Source of the DNA: Peptoniphilaceae bacterium
GTDB taxonomy: Bacteria; Bacillota; Clostridia; Tissierellales; Peptoniphilaceae
Direction: 5' to 3'
Assembly: GCA_030152565.1 (NCBI GenBank)
Contig: JASLJE010000015.1
Span: 1-36,961 of the forward strand
DNA: 36,961 bases
Shown: positions 1 to 9,237 of the stretch, piece after piece
Layout of the letters: each line of letters starts with the position of its first letter
How positions within the stretch are numbered: position 1 is the stretch's first letter
The notes under the pieces: generated by a model
What the model saw: only the letters and a program-made list of their open reading frames with translations
Database searches by the model: none
What the model was told of the DNA's origin: nothing
Translations under genes and position numbers: made by a program

Positions 1-1446
1 TATCATATGACTTTTTTCATTTATAGTAATTAATATATCCTTACTAGGTAATGAGTAGCCTGCTGGAGCTTTGATCTCCTTTAGATAATAATCATGTTTT
101 GTATTTCCCAATTCAGTAAAAGGTAGACCGTAGGCTTCAAAGGTTCCATTTTCTTTAGAAGTAAAGATTGTTGCCTCCTCCTCCTTGTCTGTAAAACTAA
201 AGGATCCATCATCAAGTTTTACATATTCTAGTATTTCTTTTCCTTCTACTACCTTTCTACTATAAATTTTAAATTCAGCCCCTGCTAAAAGTTTTTTATC
301 GTCTTCAAAATCAATCTTCTTAAAAGATATTCCTCCAGTTATTATCCAAGGTATAGTTGAAGGACTAACTGTTTTTATTTGATTATTATTATCATTTTCA
401 TCTTTAGGTTTTTCCTTATAGTCAAAGTAGGCCATATTCTTTAATTTTTTGCCTAGAACGGTTTGATCCATTACAACTTGATCGTTTATAACTTCCTTAT
501 CTATTTTAGTTTTTAATTTTACAACTATATTTTGATTTTCATTTAAGCCAGCTATAAAAGTGTCCTTAAAGGTAATTGACATCTCTTTTCCTTCTGTAAT
601 ATCATTGATTTCAATATGATAATTTTCTGGTGAAACAGCTTCTAATTCGCCTATCTGCTCTCCCTCATCGTTAGTTATCCCCTTATAGACTTCAATATTA
701 CTTGTTTCTTGACCTTCATTTCCTAGATAAGATAGTCCCTTCGGGATCCTATCCCTTATCCTTAATAACTCCATATTCTTTGCTTCTTTAGGTAATTTAA
801 CATCTATTTTCCAGTTGTTCTCTTCTTCATATCCAAATGTTTCACTATATTTATATTCATCGCTTACCCTATCCTTAACCTGCTTATTAACAGTTGAGTC
901 AATAAGAACGTTCTTAGGATAAATATTTATTTCTTTTCGAAGAGTCCCATCATCTTCATTATAATAAGGTAGATCCACTACAATGTCTTGTAGGTGCATT
1001 TGTGATATCCCTTCAACATCTGATTTTTCCAAGTTTTCTACAAATTTATATCTACCATCTTCCAAGTCCTTAAAAATAAGTTTACCGTCAGCATCAGTTT
1101 TATCTCCACCTTCATGGGGAGGATTTTTTACTAAAACATACTCACCATTTACTTCCTTATAAAGGTCAAAGTAAATTCCCTTAAGTGGTTTTATTTCCTC
1201 AATTTCTCCTAGTTCCTTAAATATTTCCTTATAGTCTGTTTGATCTAGTTCATAATAGTTCTGGTAATTTCCCCCAGAAATCCACTTATCTAACAGTTCA
1301 CCTGTCATCTGAACCTTATGTAGGACAACTGTTGTCCTAGTATCCTTAGTCGGTTCTTCTCCTTCTGCCGCCAGTCCTGTCACCGGACCTGCCAAATTAA
1401 AAATTGTCGCCATAATAAGTACTAGTGCAAGTATTCTTTTTTTCAT
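1..1446 (-). CDS. Major pilin backbone subunit (SpaA-type, isopeptide-forming), C-terminus outside window
   Basis: This is a secreted sortase-assembled pilin, open at the window edge, with 482 codons visible. The start ATG at 1446 follows a strong AAAGGAGGAAGG site. Residues 1-25 are a signal peptide (MKKRILALVLIMATIF, then a small-residue cleavage region). A pilin motif YPKN lies at residues 176-179 (bases 910-921); in this family the lysine (K178) is the residue that sortase C joins to the next subunit. An E-box, YLKEIKAPAGY, has its glutamate at residue 457 and usually helps form an intramolecular Lys-Asn isopeptide bond. The LPXTG anchor and any sortase would lie to the left of base 1. 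No clear promoter could be assigned in 1447-1634. The N-terminal region up to YPKN matches the usual D1 layout. The family call is firm; whether it is shaft or tip subunit is inferred from the presence of YPKN. Confidence 0.9.
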   Translation of the reverse strand, partial: MKKRILALVLIMATIFNLAGPVTGLAAEGEEPTKDTRTTVVLHKVQMTGELLDKWISGGNYQNYYELDQTDYKEIFKELGEIEEIKPLKGIYFDLYKEVNGEYVLVKNPPHEGGDKTDADGKLIFKDLEDGRYKFVENLEKSDVEGISQMHLQDIVVDLPYYNEDDGTLRKEINIYPKNVLIDSTVNKQVKDRVSDEYKYSETFGYEEENNWKIDVKLPKEAKNMELLRIRDRIPKGLSYLGNEGQETSNIEVYKGITNDEGEQIGELEAVSPENYHIEINDITEGKEMSITFKDTFIAGLNENQNIVVKLKTKIDKEVINDQVVMDQTVLGKKLKNMAYFDYKEKPKDENDNNNQIKTVSPSTIPWIITGGISFKKIDFEDDKKLLAGAEFKIYSRKVVEGKEILEYVKLDDGSFSFTDKEEEATIFTSKENGTFEAYGLPFTELGNTKHDYYLKEIKAPAGYSLPSKDILITINEKSHMI

Positions 1447-1634
1447 TTTCCTTCCTCCTTTTGTTACTATCATAATAACTCATAGAGAAAAATACTCTAT
1501 AGATATAAAAAGGTACTTTTCTATACTCTTTTTATCTTTTTTGCGGCTTTTAACTTAGATTTAGTCTAGAAATGTGAATATTTTAATTACTATACTTTTA
1601 TATAATAATTTATAGATTTTCCCCCAAATAAGGG

Positions 1635-1665
1635 TAAAAAAAGAAGACATAGGTCCTATGTCTTC
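1635..1665 (-). terminator. Intrinsic terminator after the PAP2 gene
   Basis: A perfect inverted repeat (GAAGACATAGG at 1643-1653 with CCTATGTCTTC at 1655-1665, in practice a 9 bp stem with a 5-base loop) is followed on the minus strand by TTTTTTT (1642 downwards). It starts one base after the PAP2 stop codon and separates that transcript from the pilin gene. Confidence 0.9.
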
Positions 1666-1666
1666 G

Positions 1667-2341
1667 CTATTTAATATCTATTAAATTTTTACTTTCAATA
1701 CTTGGCTTGTCCTTTATTAGACCAAGCAACTTTTCACCAATTACCACACTATAAATACCATGGACGATTCCTGCTGGCATATCTAAGAATACATGCTGCT
1801 TAACCAAGACCGTACTCAAGGCTATCATCACAGCTAAAACACTAACTGGTAGAGTAATCTTTTTACTCAACCTACTCTTGTAGAGAATAAAGATTAGACT
1901 GGTCATATTTCCCACATGTAGAGAGGGAAAACCAGAATAGTGATTGTCTACTGAATAGGTAAACTTAATTAATCTGGAAGCCAGGTCATCACCCAATAGG
2001 GATACATCAGCCCTGGGCACATCTGTTTGGAACAGATAGTAGATAACATAGGCTATCAACTGGCTTATTATTAAGCTTACAACATATATCTTTTGAGTTT
2101 CTATATCATAGGTAAAAAGAACCAGTCCCATAATAAATACTAAAGGCATAAACATATGGTAGATATAGATCATATCCTTTACCAGGGGAATCATGTCATC
2201 AAAAGGTATTTTTAATACAGTAACTATTCCAAAGGGCCTATTCATCAGTCCAAAGGTCACTCCTGAAAATATTATATGAAATACTAATAGGTAGAAAAAA
2301 AACTTGTTTTTTTCATATTGGTCAATAAATTTTCTTATCAT
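1667..2341 (-). CDS. PAP2-family membrane phosphatase
   Basis: This is a polytopic membrane protein of the PAP2 (type 2 phosphatidic acid phosphatase) superfamily, likely acting on a lipid phosphate or pyrophosphate at the membrane. The family motifs are visible: FPSLHVGN (second motif, with its Ser-Leu-His) and KQHVFLDMPAG (third motif, His and Asp); TDVPRAD is a probable first motif. The pattern is closest to the inositolphosphotransferase-like branch, but the substrate cannot be read from sequence. A GTG at 2374 would add 11 residues, but AAGGAGA sits six bases upstream of the ATG at 2341, so the ATG is the better start (224 aa). It follows the histidine phosphatase by about 67 bases and may share its transcript. 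Confidence 0.85.
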   Translation of the reverse strand: MIRKFIDQYEKNKFFFYLLVFHIIFSGVTFGLMNRPFGIVTVLKIPFDDMIPLVKDMIYIYHMFMPLVFIMGLVLFTYDIETQKIYVVSLIISQLIAYVIYYLFQTDVPRADVSLLGDDLASRLIKFTYSVDNHYSGFPSLHVGNMTSLIFILYKSRLSKKITLPVSVLAVMIALSTVLVKQHVFLDMPAGIVHGIYSVVIGEKLLGLIKDKPSIESKNLIDIK

Positions 2342-2408
2342 CTCATCTCTCCTTGTCAGATAATATTCTACCACTTATCTGCCAAGGCCTGTCTAACATA
2401 TTTGTAAG

Positions 2409-2987
2409 TTAAGCTATGTCGTGGTTGGTTAGGCTGATAAAGTCAAACCAATCGTCTGAAAAATCAAATTCCAGGATACAGCAGTTTCCAAAGTGAAGTT
2501 CCTTATGCTTTATTTTCTTATATTTTTTAAGGAACAAGTAGATGGCTGCCCCATGACTTACAACTAGAACACTTTCATGGTCTGGTCTATTCATAATATC
2601 AAGCATGGTCCTATTAACTCTTTCTTGGACCTCTTCATCACTTTCTCCTCCAAAGTCTATAAAGAAATCTCCATAGGTTTGCTTATCAGGATCCACCTTA
2701 GGAATCAACTCTATACTTTCCCCTTCATAAAGTCCAAATTCCCATTCTTTTAAGCCCTTAAGTCTCTCATAGTCTAAATCAGTTATTAGCTCAAGAGTAT
2801 CTACAGCCCTTTCCTGAGTGGATACATAGGCATGGTCAAAGGATATATTTTTATCCTCAAAGTATTTCTTCGCTGCTAATGCCTGTTTTTTACCCAAGTC
2901 TGTCAAGGGAGAGTCACAAGCCCCTTGGATTATGTTTCTCCTATTAAATAGGGTTTGTCCATGTCTTACTAAATATAATTTTTTCAA
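2409..2987 (-). CDS. Histidine phosphatase family protein (phosphoglycerate-mutase-like)
   Basis: The N-terminus LVRHGQTLFN carries the phosphohistidine motif (R8, H9, G10). R60 in STQERAVDT, an acidic general-acid candidate in EWEFGLYEG (about residue 84) and the second catalytic histidine H145 in VVSHGAA complete the branch-1 active site. At 192 aa it has the usual size for small cobC/gpmB-like phosphatases, whose substrates are diverse; no specific substrate is assigned. The start is TTG at 2987, supported by TAAGGAGGAAGAT directly upstream. That Shine-Dalgarno overlaps the stop codon of the upstream phosphodiesterase gene, so the two are probably translated from one message. Confidence 0.88.
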   Translation of the reverse strand: MKKLYLVRHGQTLFNRRNIIQGACDSPLTDLGKKQALAAKKYFEDKNISFDHAYVSTQERAVDTLELITDLDYERLKGLKEWEFGLYEGESIELIPKVDPDKQTYGDFFIDFGGESDEEVQERVNRTMLDIMNRPDHESVLVVSHGAAIYLFLKKYKKIKHKELHFGNCCILEFDFSDDWFDFISLTNHDIA

Positions 2988-2997
2988 ATCTTCCTCC

Positions 2998-4764
2998 TTA
3001 AAATGAAATAATATCGCTTAATTCTGGCGCCAGGATAAATAATCTTTTTTGATAGAGGTCAAAGGCCTGATAGTTTTCTATCATTTCCTGCATTTGCTCT
3101 AGCTCATCTGTTATCATTCCATTGGCTCCAGTATTTATATATCTTTGTATTCGACTAGTGTCATTTAGGGTCCAAACAAATAACTCTTTTTCATACATGA
3201 AGATACTATCCAAAACATTGCTGGTTATAAAAGAATCTTCTATGGAATAAAAATCAAAATTATCTGCTGCCAACTGGCCGATATTTAGACCCAGTATATA
3301 GCCTACCTTAAGATCAGGGTAGTCTTCTTTTAAAATCTTTGCCGTTTCAAAATCTATAGATTGAAAGATTACATAGTCCCTATAATCATAATAGTCTATA
3401 AGGTCCATCATATCATCTATAAAAGCCTTCTTGTCATCAAAGTGTCTTAACTTTAGTTCAATCAAAAGAGGCTGTCTAATTTCCTTGGCCCTCTTAAGAT
3501 AGCTTTCAAAACTAGGTATAAAAGATACTTTTTCACTTTCATAGAGTTTAACCTTTTCAAGTTCCTCCAGGCTATAGTCTCTTATTCTACCTTTTTTATC
3601 TGCCAACCTGTTTATCTTCCAATCGTGAAAGACAACAAGCTTATCATCTTTAGTAAATTGAATATCCATCTCCACATAGTCTGCCCCCATCCTATTGGCC
3701 TCTTCCAAGGATTCTATAGTATTTTCTATAGAGTATTTACAAGATCCTCTATGGCCTATGACCAAGGGTCTTTTATCCTTGGTTAAAACAGGGTCATTTA
3801 AGGTTATGGTCATGGTGTAAAGATAGATCATAACTAGGGTGAGCCCCTTAAATAAAATCTTTCTTGCTGGTAATATTAAATTATCAACCTCACAAGCGTC
3901 TTCATTCTTATAGCTTCTCAACCTGTACTGGATCTTCCAGGCATATCTTACTATAGATATATAGGTCATCCCCATCAAGGATAGGCTGGATAGGCCTACT
4001 ACTATAGGTTCATAAAATTTCATGGACGGGTCCAAGTACTTAATAGGTTGGTAGAGTCCATATACTATTAAAAGAGTGGCTAAAAGAGATAGTAGGTCTA
4101 TGATAAACATGGATATAATTATTTTTATCGTATTTTTTCTAGTGCCTTGCCAACTTTTTTTCATGGACTCTATAGGGCCTGTCTTAGGCTCTTTTATAAA
4201 GATTATAAGAGTATCTATTAGCCTAATATTTAAATAATATACCAGGATGGAAAAGGCCAAATATATGTTTCTAGTAAGACTTTTCTCATTAAAGGAATCT
4301 ACTACAAAGTTTGGTATGGCCAGGTTTTTCATATTTAGAAATTCCAAACCTAGATTATGGTTTTGCATCAATAAAAATATAAGTGGTATAAAGATTAAGG
4401 CCCTAGGGTTTAAAAGTTTTACAAAGCTGGTGGTTAATTTTTTTATTATCCTAAAAACGTTAAGCTCCCCATCCAAAATAGCAACTATTAAATTTAGTTG
4501 GACTAGAACTAAAAGTATGTATAGTAGAAGGACTACTAAAAGAAGGATGATTACCAAAGGATTGGTTACCAGCCTACTTATATTATTTTGAGTTATGGAA
4601 ATCATATCCCCCTTATCTAAAGCATACTGAAAAAGAGGGCTTACTATATTATATTTACTATAAGAAAAAATTAGAACTGATAGTATTGCTATAAAAACAA
4701 TATAAGTCCTATTATTTCTCAAATCTTTTAAACTATATCTTAATTTCTTTAATTCTCTTCTCAT
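2998..4764 (-). CDS. Membrane-anchored glycerophosphodiester phosphodiesterase
   Basis: The first ~320 residues are hydrophobic, with about six to eight membrane segments, and resemble the GPDPase membrane domain. The C-terminal ~250 residues are a GDPD TIM-barrel beginning IGHRGSCKYSIENT (His338, Arg339), followed by GADYVEMDIQFTKDDKLVVFHD, split here as ADYVEMDIQ and VVFHD, which hold the metal-binding Glu, Asp and second His. ELKL, WTLND and GMITD are further family signatures. It probably hydrolyses glycerophosphodiesters or lipid-linked polyglycerol phosphate. A TTG at 4797 gives a longer frame, but AGGTGA lies at proper spacing before the ATG at 4764, so that start is preferred (588 aa). 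It begins just after the weak purD terminator and heads a three-gene phosphatase/phosphodiesterase group. Confidence 0.9.
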   Translation of the reverse strand: MRRELKKLRYSLKDLRNNRTYIVFIAILSVLIFSYSKYNIVSPLFQYALDKGDMISITQNNISRLVTNPLVIILLLVVLLLYILLVLVQLNLIVAILDGELNVFRIIKKLTTSFVKLLNPRALIFIPLIFLLMQNHNLGLEFLNMKNLAIPNFVVDSFNEKSLTRNIYLAFSILVYYLNIRLIDTLIIFIKEPKTGPIESMKKSWQGTRKNTIKIIISMFIIDLLSLLATLLIVYGLYQPIKYLDPSMKFYEPIVVGLSSLSLMGMTYISIVRYAWKIQYRLRSYKNEDACEVDNLILPARKILFKGLTLVMIYLYTMTITLNDPVLTKDKRPLVIGHRGSCKYSIENTIESLEEANRMGADYVEMDIQFTKDDKLVVFHDWKINRLADKKGRIRDYSLEELEKVKLYESEKVSFIPSFESYLKRAKEIRQPLLIELKLRHFDDKKAFIDDMMDLIDYYDYRDYVIFQSIDFETAKILKEDYPDLKVGYILGLNIGQLAADNFDFYSIEDSFITSNVLDSIFMYEKELFVWTLNDTSRIQRYINTGANGMITDELEQMQEMIENYQAFDLYQKRLFILAPELSDIISF

Positions 4765-4789
4765 AAAATCACCTAGATTTATTTTAACA

Positions 4790-4825
4790 TATAACAAGAG
4801 AAAAGACTTTCTTAGAAAGTCTTTT
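4790..4825 (-). terminator. Probable terminator at the end of the purine operon
   Basis: AAAAGACTTT (4801-4810) pairs perfectly with AAAGTCTTTT (4816-4825) around a five-base loop. On the minus strand the stem is followed by TTTTCTCTTGTT, an interrupted T-tract, so read-through into the phosphodiesterase gene is possible. The hairpin overlaps the purD stop codon. Confidence 0.7.
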
Positions 4826-6071
4826 AGTCTAGAAGGCCTATGTCCTTCCTATATATTAACTTATTACAGTCTATATTTTTTACCTGGCCATAGACTTTTT
4901 CTCTAATGGAAGTCCAAGTATCTCCCTTGGCTACCAAGCTTAGAACCCTGCCTCCATCAGTTACTAGACGCTGGTCCTTAATCCTTGTTCCATTGTGAAA
5001 GACTAGAATGTCTTGGTCCAGTCTATCAAGGCATCCTATTTCAAATCCCTTTTCATAGCTTAGAGGATAGCCTTTTGAAGAAAGGATAAGGGCTAAACTT
5101 AAGTTTTTCTCCCAGTCCATTTCAATTGGCCTATGGTCTATAGAAGCTAGGATATGATCAAGAAGCCTTGACCTTAGACGGGGAAGTAAAACTTCTGTTT
5201 CTGGATCTCCAAACCTGGTATTAAATTCCAATACCTTTAGTTGGTCCCCATCTATTATATAGCCTATAAAAAGAATCCCACTATAACCTAGTCCTCTATC
5301 CTTCAAACCTCTCTCTATATTTTTTATAAGCTGGTCCGACTGATCTTCTAGCTTTTTATTCCAGTAAGGATTGGGAGATAAACAGCCTACCCCTCCTGTA
5401 TTAGGTCCCTTGTCCCCATCTCCTATCTTCTTATAGTCCATGGCAGTTTCCATAGGATAAATCTTATCTCCTGCCACAAAACATAGAAGGGATACTTCAG
5501 GTCCATCTATAAACTCTTCTACTATTATTTTAGCTGCCTGGTTACCAAACCTATCTTCTAAAAAGATTTCTCTTAAAGCTTCTCTGGCTTCCCTTTCATT
5601 CTGGCATATGTAGACCCCCTTGCCTGCACATAGGCCATCGGCCTTAATTACTTGAGGAAATCCATAAAGGCCAATATTTTCCACAGCCTTTTCATAATCA
5701 GTAAACCTTTGGTAGCCTGCAGTAGCCACATCGTATTCCAACATAAATTCCTTGGCAAAGTCCTTGCTCCCTTCCAGGTAAGCGGATTTTTTATCTGGCC
5801 CAAAAATTTTTAACTGATAGTTCTTAAATTCATCTACTATACCCAAATTAAGGGGAAGTTCTGGACCAACTATGGTCAAGTCCACCTTCTTATCCTGGGC
5901 AAACCTTCTTAGTCCCTCCAAGTCATCTACTGATAAATCTACCAGGTCTACCTTTGGTCTTTGGGCTCCACTGGAACCTGTCATATAGATTTTTTCTACC
6001 CTAGGGTCTTTTCCTAGTGTATGGGCCAGGGCATCTTCCCTGCCCCCATCTCCAATAATAAGTATATCCAT
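4824..6071 (-). CDS. purD: Phosphoribosylamine-glycine ligase (GAR synthetase)
   Basis: The enzyme joins glycine to phosphoribosylamine using ATP. The ATP-grasp core is clear: VIKADGLCAGKGV in the middle and FNTRFGDPETEVLLPRL for metal and nucleotide binding. At 415 aa it is near full length. The N-terminal substrate loops are unusual: the normal GNGGREHAL reads GDGGREDAL (His to Asp at residue 13) and the normal APGNAGT reads TGSSGAQ (about residues 31-37). These loops are close to the labile phosphoribosylamine site, so the enzyme may differ in how it accepts its substrate from PurF. It is the last gene of the operon, starting 9 bases after purH with AAGGAGAATTC before its ATG. Confidence 0.95.
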   Translation of the reverse strand: MDILIIGDGGREDALAHTLGKDPRVEKIYMTGSSGAQRPKVDLVDLSVDDLEGLRRFAQDKKVDLTIVGPELPLNLGIVDEFKNYQLKIFGPDKKSAYLEGSKDFAKEFMLEYDVATAGYQRFTDYEKAVENIGLYGFPQVIKADGLCAGKGVYICQNEREAREALREIFLEDRFGNQAAKIIVEEFIDGPEVSLLCFVAGDKIYPMETAMDYKKIGDGDKGPNTGGVGCLSPNPYWNKKLEDQSDQLIKNIERGLKDRGLGYSGILFIGYIIDGDQLKVLEFNTRFGDPETEVLLPRLRSRLLDHILASIDHRPIEMDWEKNLSLALILSSKGYPLSYEKGFEIGCLDRLDQDILVFHNGTRIKDQRLVTDGGRVLSLVAKGDTWTSIREKVYGQVKNIDCNKLIYRKDIGLLD

Positions 6072-6080
6072 GAATTCTCC

Positions 6081-7598
6081 TTAATGTTTAAAGTGTCTAG
6101 TATTGGTAAATACTAGGGCTATTCCATAAGCATTACAAAGCTCAATTACCTTCTTATCGTGGATAGATCCTCCAGGTGATATGGCAGCCCTTATCTTATG
6201 GTCTTTTAAAAGTTCAACTGTATCTTCAAAGAAAAACCCATCTGATGCAAGAACAGATCCTTCCAGGTCAAACTCTGAATGATCTATGGCTTTTTCAACT
6301 GCCCAAGACCTTCTAACTTCTCCAAAACCATAGCCTAGGGTAGCTTCGTCCTTGGCTATAACAACTGCATTAGAGTTGACGTTTTTTACTGCCTTATAGG
6401 CAAATATTAAGTCTTTTAAGTCTTCATCACTTGGTTTTATATCCGTTACAACTTCTAGTTTTTCATAAAGTAAATCATCTTCATTTTGTAGTAGAAGACC
6501 ATTTAAACTATCCTTTATTTTTTCTTCTTTAAATTCAAAATCATTAATATTAGAACTTTCTAGCAATCTAATATTTTTCTTTTGCTTTAATATTTCTAGA
6601 GCTTGAGGCTCATAGGAAGGGGCTATTACAATTTCCATAAACATGGAGTTTATAATTTCAGCTATATGGACTGTCAAGGTCCTATTGAGGGCTATAATTC
6701 CTCCAAAAATAGATATCTTGTCACAGTTATAGGCCTTGTCAAAGGCTTCGTCTATAGTCTCTCCACTACCTATACCTGATGGATTAGTATGTTTTACTCC
6801 TACAGCTGTAGGCCTGTCAAATTCTCTTAAACATCTAACAGCCCCATATAGGTCATTAATATTGTTATAGGAAATTTCCTTGCCGTGAAGTTGCTTCATT
6901 TCCAACTTTTGATTTTCCTTAAGTATTTTATCCTCATAGAAATAAGCCTTTTGGTGAGGGTTTTCTCCATATCTTAACTTTTTATCCTTACTATAGCCTA
7001 AAACCAATTTATCCAGGTCATACTCTCCCCTATTAAAGTATCTATAGATTAAAGAATCATAATAGGCTGTAGTATTGAAGGCCTTGATGGATAAGAACCT
7101 TCTATAGTCCATATCTATCTTGTCTTTTTCCAATCTTTCAAGAAGCTCTTCATAGTCATTTTTATCAGTTACAATTAGGACATCTTTAAAGTTTTTAGCA
7201 GCGGCCCTGATCATGGCTGGTCCACCTATGTCAATATTTTCAATCATGTCCTCTTCACTTCTATCTTCATCTAGAAGTTTTTCAAAAGGATATAAATTAT
7301 TAACCACCATGTCTATCCTAGGCATCTTAAATTTATCTATTATCTCTTGGTCTTCCTCATGGTCTCTCCTGTATAGAATCCCACCGTGAATCATAGGGTT
7401 TAAAGTTTTTACCCTACCTCCAAATATTTCTGGGAATTCTGTTACATCACTAACCTCTCTGGCATCTATATCATGGTCTACCAAAAGCTTATAGCTTCCT
7501 CCCGTAGATATTATGTCCCAGCCTAAATCCACTAGTTTTTTAGCAAAATCAACTATACCTTCCTTGTCAAACACTGAAATCAAAGCTACTTTTTTCAT
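6081..7598 (-). CDS. purH: Bifunctional AICAR transformylase / IMP cyclohydrolase
   Basis: This protein carries out the last two steps to IMP. The N-terminal third is the MGS-like IMP cyclohydrolase domain (ISVFDKEG, ISTGGSYKLL, GGRVKTLNP). The rest is the AICAR formyltransferase domain with the catalytic Lys-His in VKHTNPSG, the SIFGGIIALNR strand, ASDGFFFEDTV and the C-terminal end FTNTRHFKH that corresponds to the common TGMRHFRH. At 505 aa it is full length. The start ATG overlaps the purN stop codon (TAATG), a sign of translational coupling. Nothing unusual was seen in its active-site motifs. Confidence 0.96.
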   Translation of the reverse strand: MKKVALISVFDKEGIVDFAKKLVDLGWDIISTGGSYKLLVDHDIDAREVSDVTEFPEIFGGRVKTLNPMIHGGILYRRDHEEDQEIIDKFKMPRIDMVVNNLYPFEKLLDEDRSEEDMIENIDIGGPAMIRAAAKNFKDVLIVTDKNDYEELLERLEKDKIDMDYRRFLSIKAFNTTAYYDSLIYRYFNRGEYDLDKLVLGYSKDKKLRYGENPHQKAYFYEDKILKENQKLEMKQLHGKEISYNNINDLYGAVRCLREFDRPTAVGVKHTNPSGIGSGETIDEAFDKAYNCDKISIFGGIIALNRTLTVHIAEIINSMFMEIVIAPSYEPQALEILKQKKNIRLLESSNINDFEFKEEKIKDSLNGLLLQNEDDLLYEKLEVVTDIKPSDEDLKDLIFAYKAVKNVNSNAVVIAKDEATLGYGFGEVRRSWAVEKAIDHSEFDLEGSVLASDGFFFEDTVELLKDHKIRAAISPGGSIHDKKVIELCNAYGIALVFTNTRHFKH

Positions 7599-8215
7599 TA
7601 ATTACTCCTTATCTTAACCCTCTTATCCTCTAGGATAAGCCTGTCTTCTACAAATAATTTAACTGTTTCTACCAAAAGTTTATGTTCTTCCTCTAAGACC
7701 CTGTCTTGAATTTCTCCAGGTCCGGCAAGCTCTTCTATATCCACTGCCTTCTGAAGAATTATAGGGCCTGTATCTGTATCTTCGTCTACAAAATGGGTTG
7801 TACATCCACTTACCTTACAACCTTTTTCGTAGACCCTTTCATGGACCTTGATCCCATAGTAGCCCTTGCCACCAAAGGCAGGTAAAAGAGATGGATGGAT
7901 GTTTATAATTTTATTCCTATAGGCCTCAACCAAGCTCTTATCTATCATCCTTAGATAGCCTGCCAAAACTACCAGGTCTATCTCTTCCTTTTGAAGAAGA
8001 TCTAATAGCCTATGGTCAAAATCTTCATCCTTATTGGCCAGGTAAAAAGTTTTTATCCCAGCCTTTTCTGCCCTTTTCAAACCATAGGCATTTTTTTTAT
8101 TGGAGACTACCAGGCTTAAATTAGCTCTTATCTCTCCACATTCTACAGCATCTATAAGGGCCTGCAGATTGGTCCCAGACCCAGAAATGAAAACAGCTAT
8201 ATTTAGCTTCTCCAT
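7598..8215 (-). CDS. purN: Phosphoribosylglycinamide formyltransferase (folate-dependent)
   Basis: This is GAR transformylase 1, using 10-formyl-tetrahydrofolate. FISGSGTNLQAL near residue 9 is the GAR phosphate-binding start. INIHPSLLP holds the catalytic Asn105 and His107, and DEDTDTGPII holds the catalytic aspartate (about D148). The insert FGGKGYYG is of the clostridial type. Its 205 aa length is typical. The start lies 13 bases inside purM, and its stop overlaps the purH start, so translation is tightly coupled. Confidence 0.95.
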   Translation of the reverse strand: MEKLNIAVFISGSGTNLQALIDAVECGEIRANLSLVVSNKKNAYGLKRAEKAGIKTFYLANKDEDFDHRLLDLLQKEEIDLVVLAGYLRMIDKSLVEAYRNKIINIHPSLLPAFGGKGYYGIKVHERVYEKGCKVSGCTTHFVDEDTDTGPIILQKAVDIEELAGPGEIQDRVLEEEHKLLVETVKLFVEDRLILEDKRVKIRSN

Positions 8216-9237
8216 ATCTTAACCTCTTTTGTCCCTTCAATAATTTCTCCTAGAACCACATGGTCTTCTCCAAGTTTCTCTAAAAGTTCCAAGGTTTTCT
8301 TTTCATCTTCCTTGCCCACTACTAAAACCATACCTATCCCCATATTAAAGGTTGAAAACATTTCCTCTTCTTCTATTTCTCCCCATTGGCCAATAAGCTT
8401 AAAGATTTCTGGAAGCTCATAGTCTCTTAAATCTACTAGGGCATCTTGGTCCTCCTTTAACACTCTAGGTAGGTTTTCATAAAAACCTCCTCCAGTTATA
8501 TGGGATATGGCGTGTACATCTATTTCTTCTAAAAGGGAAAGAACTGTTTTTACATAGATTCTAGTCGGTTCAAGTAGGGCATCTCCCAGCTTTTGATCCA
8601 AACTTTCTATCTCTTCATTTAAGTCCTTGTCCTTTAGGTCAAAAATAATTTTTCTCACTAGGGAAAAACCATTGGAGTGAAGGCCTGATGACTTAAGTCC
8701 TATAAGCCTATCTCCAGCCTCTACCTTGCTACCGTCAATAATTTTATCCTTTTCCACTATACCTACTGCAAAGCCAGCCAGGTCGTATTCATCTTCCTTA
8801 TAGATACCAGGCATTTCTGCTGTCTCCCCTCCTATAAGGGCCATATCTGACTGTAGACAGCCATCTGTGACTCCCTTAACTATGGACTGGATTTTTTCTG
8901 GATATATCTTTCCTGTAGCTATATAGTCAAGAAAGAATAAGGGTTTAGCCCCCTGGCATAAAATATCATTTACACACATGGCTACTGCATCTATACCTAT
9001 AGTGTCGTGCTTGTCGTATTTAAAGGCCAAATCCACCTTGGTTCCCACTCCGTCTGTACCACTTACTAGAACTGGTTTTTCATAAGATAAAAAAGATAGA
9101 TCATACATGCCACTAAAGCCACCTAGTTGGGAAAATACTCCTTCATTATAGGTTGACTTAACCAGGTCCTTGATCAAGTCCACACTCTCATAGCCCTTTG
9201 TCTTATCTACGCCTGCATCCTTATATGTTAACTTCAT
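8203..9237 (-). CDS. purM: Phosphoribosylformylglycinamidine cyclo-ligase (AIR synthetase)
   Basis: PurM closes the imidazole ring, turning FGAM into AIR with ATP. The N-terminus SYKDAGVD-type start (here TYKDAGVDKTKG), GTDGVGTK, GGETAEMPG and the HITGGGFYENLPR motif are all present in order. At 344 aa it matches the family length of about 345. It overlaps purF by one base at its start and purN by 13 bases at its end. The reaction needs no amide nitrogen donor, so it is unaffected by the amidotransferase changes seen in PurF and PurL. Confidence 0.96.
   Translation of the reverse strand: MKLTYKDAGVDKTKGYESVDLIKDLVKSTYNEGVFSQLGGFSGMYDLSFLSYEKPVLVSGTDGVGTKVDLAFKYDKHDTIGIDAVAMCVNDILCQGAKPLFFLDYIATGKIYPEKIQSIVKGVTDGCLQSDMALIGGETAEMPGIYKEDEYDLAGFAVGIVEKDKIIDGSKVEAGDRLIGLKSSGLHSNGFSLVRKIIFDLKDKDLNEEIESLDQKLGDALLEPTRIYVKTVLSLLEEIDVHAISHITGGGFYENLPRVLKEDQDALVDLRDYELPEIFKLIGQWGEIEEEEMFSTFNMGIGMVLVVGKEDEKKTLELLEKLGEDHVVLGEIIEGTKEVKIWRS

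Noticed and set aside
4247..4591. Open frame of 114 codons on the plus strand inside the phosphodiesterase gene
   Set aside because: It lies wholly opposite a well-supported coding region, has no ribosome binding site and shows no recognisable protein features.
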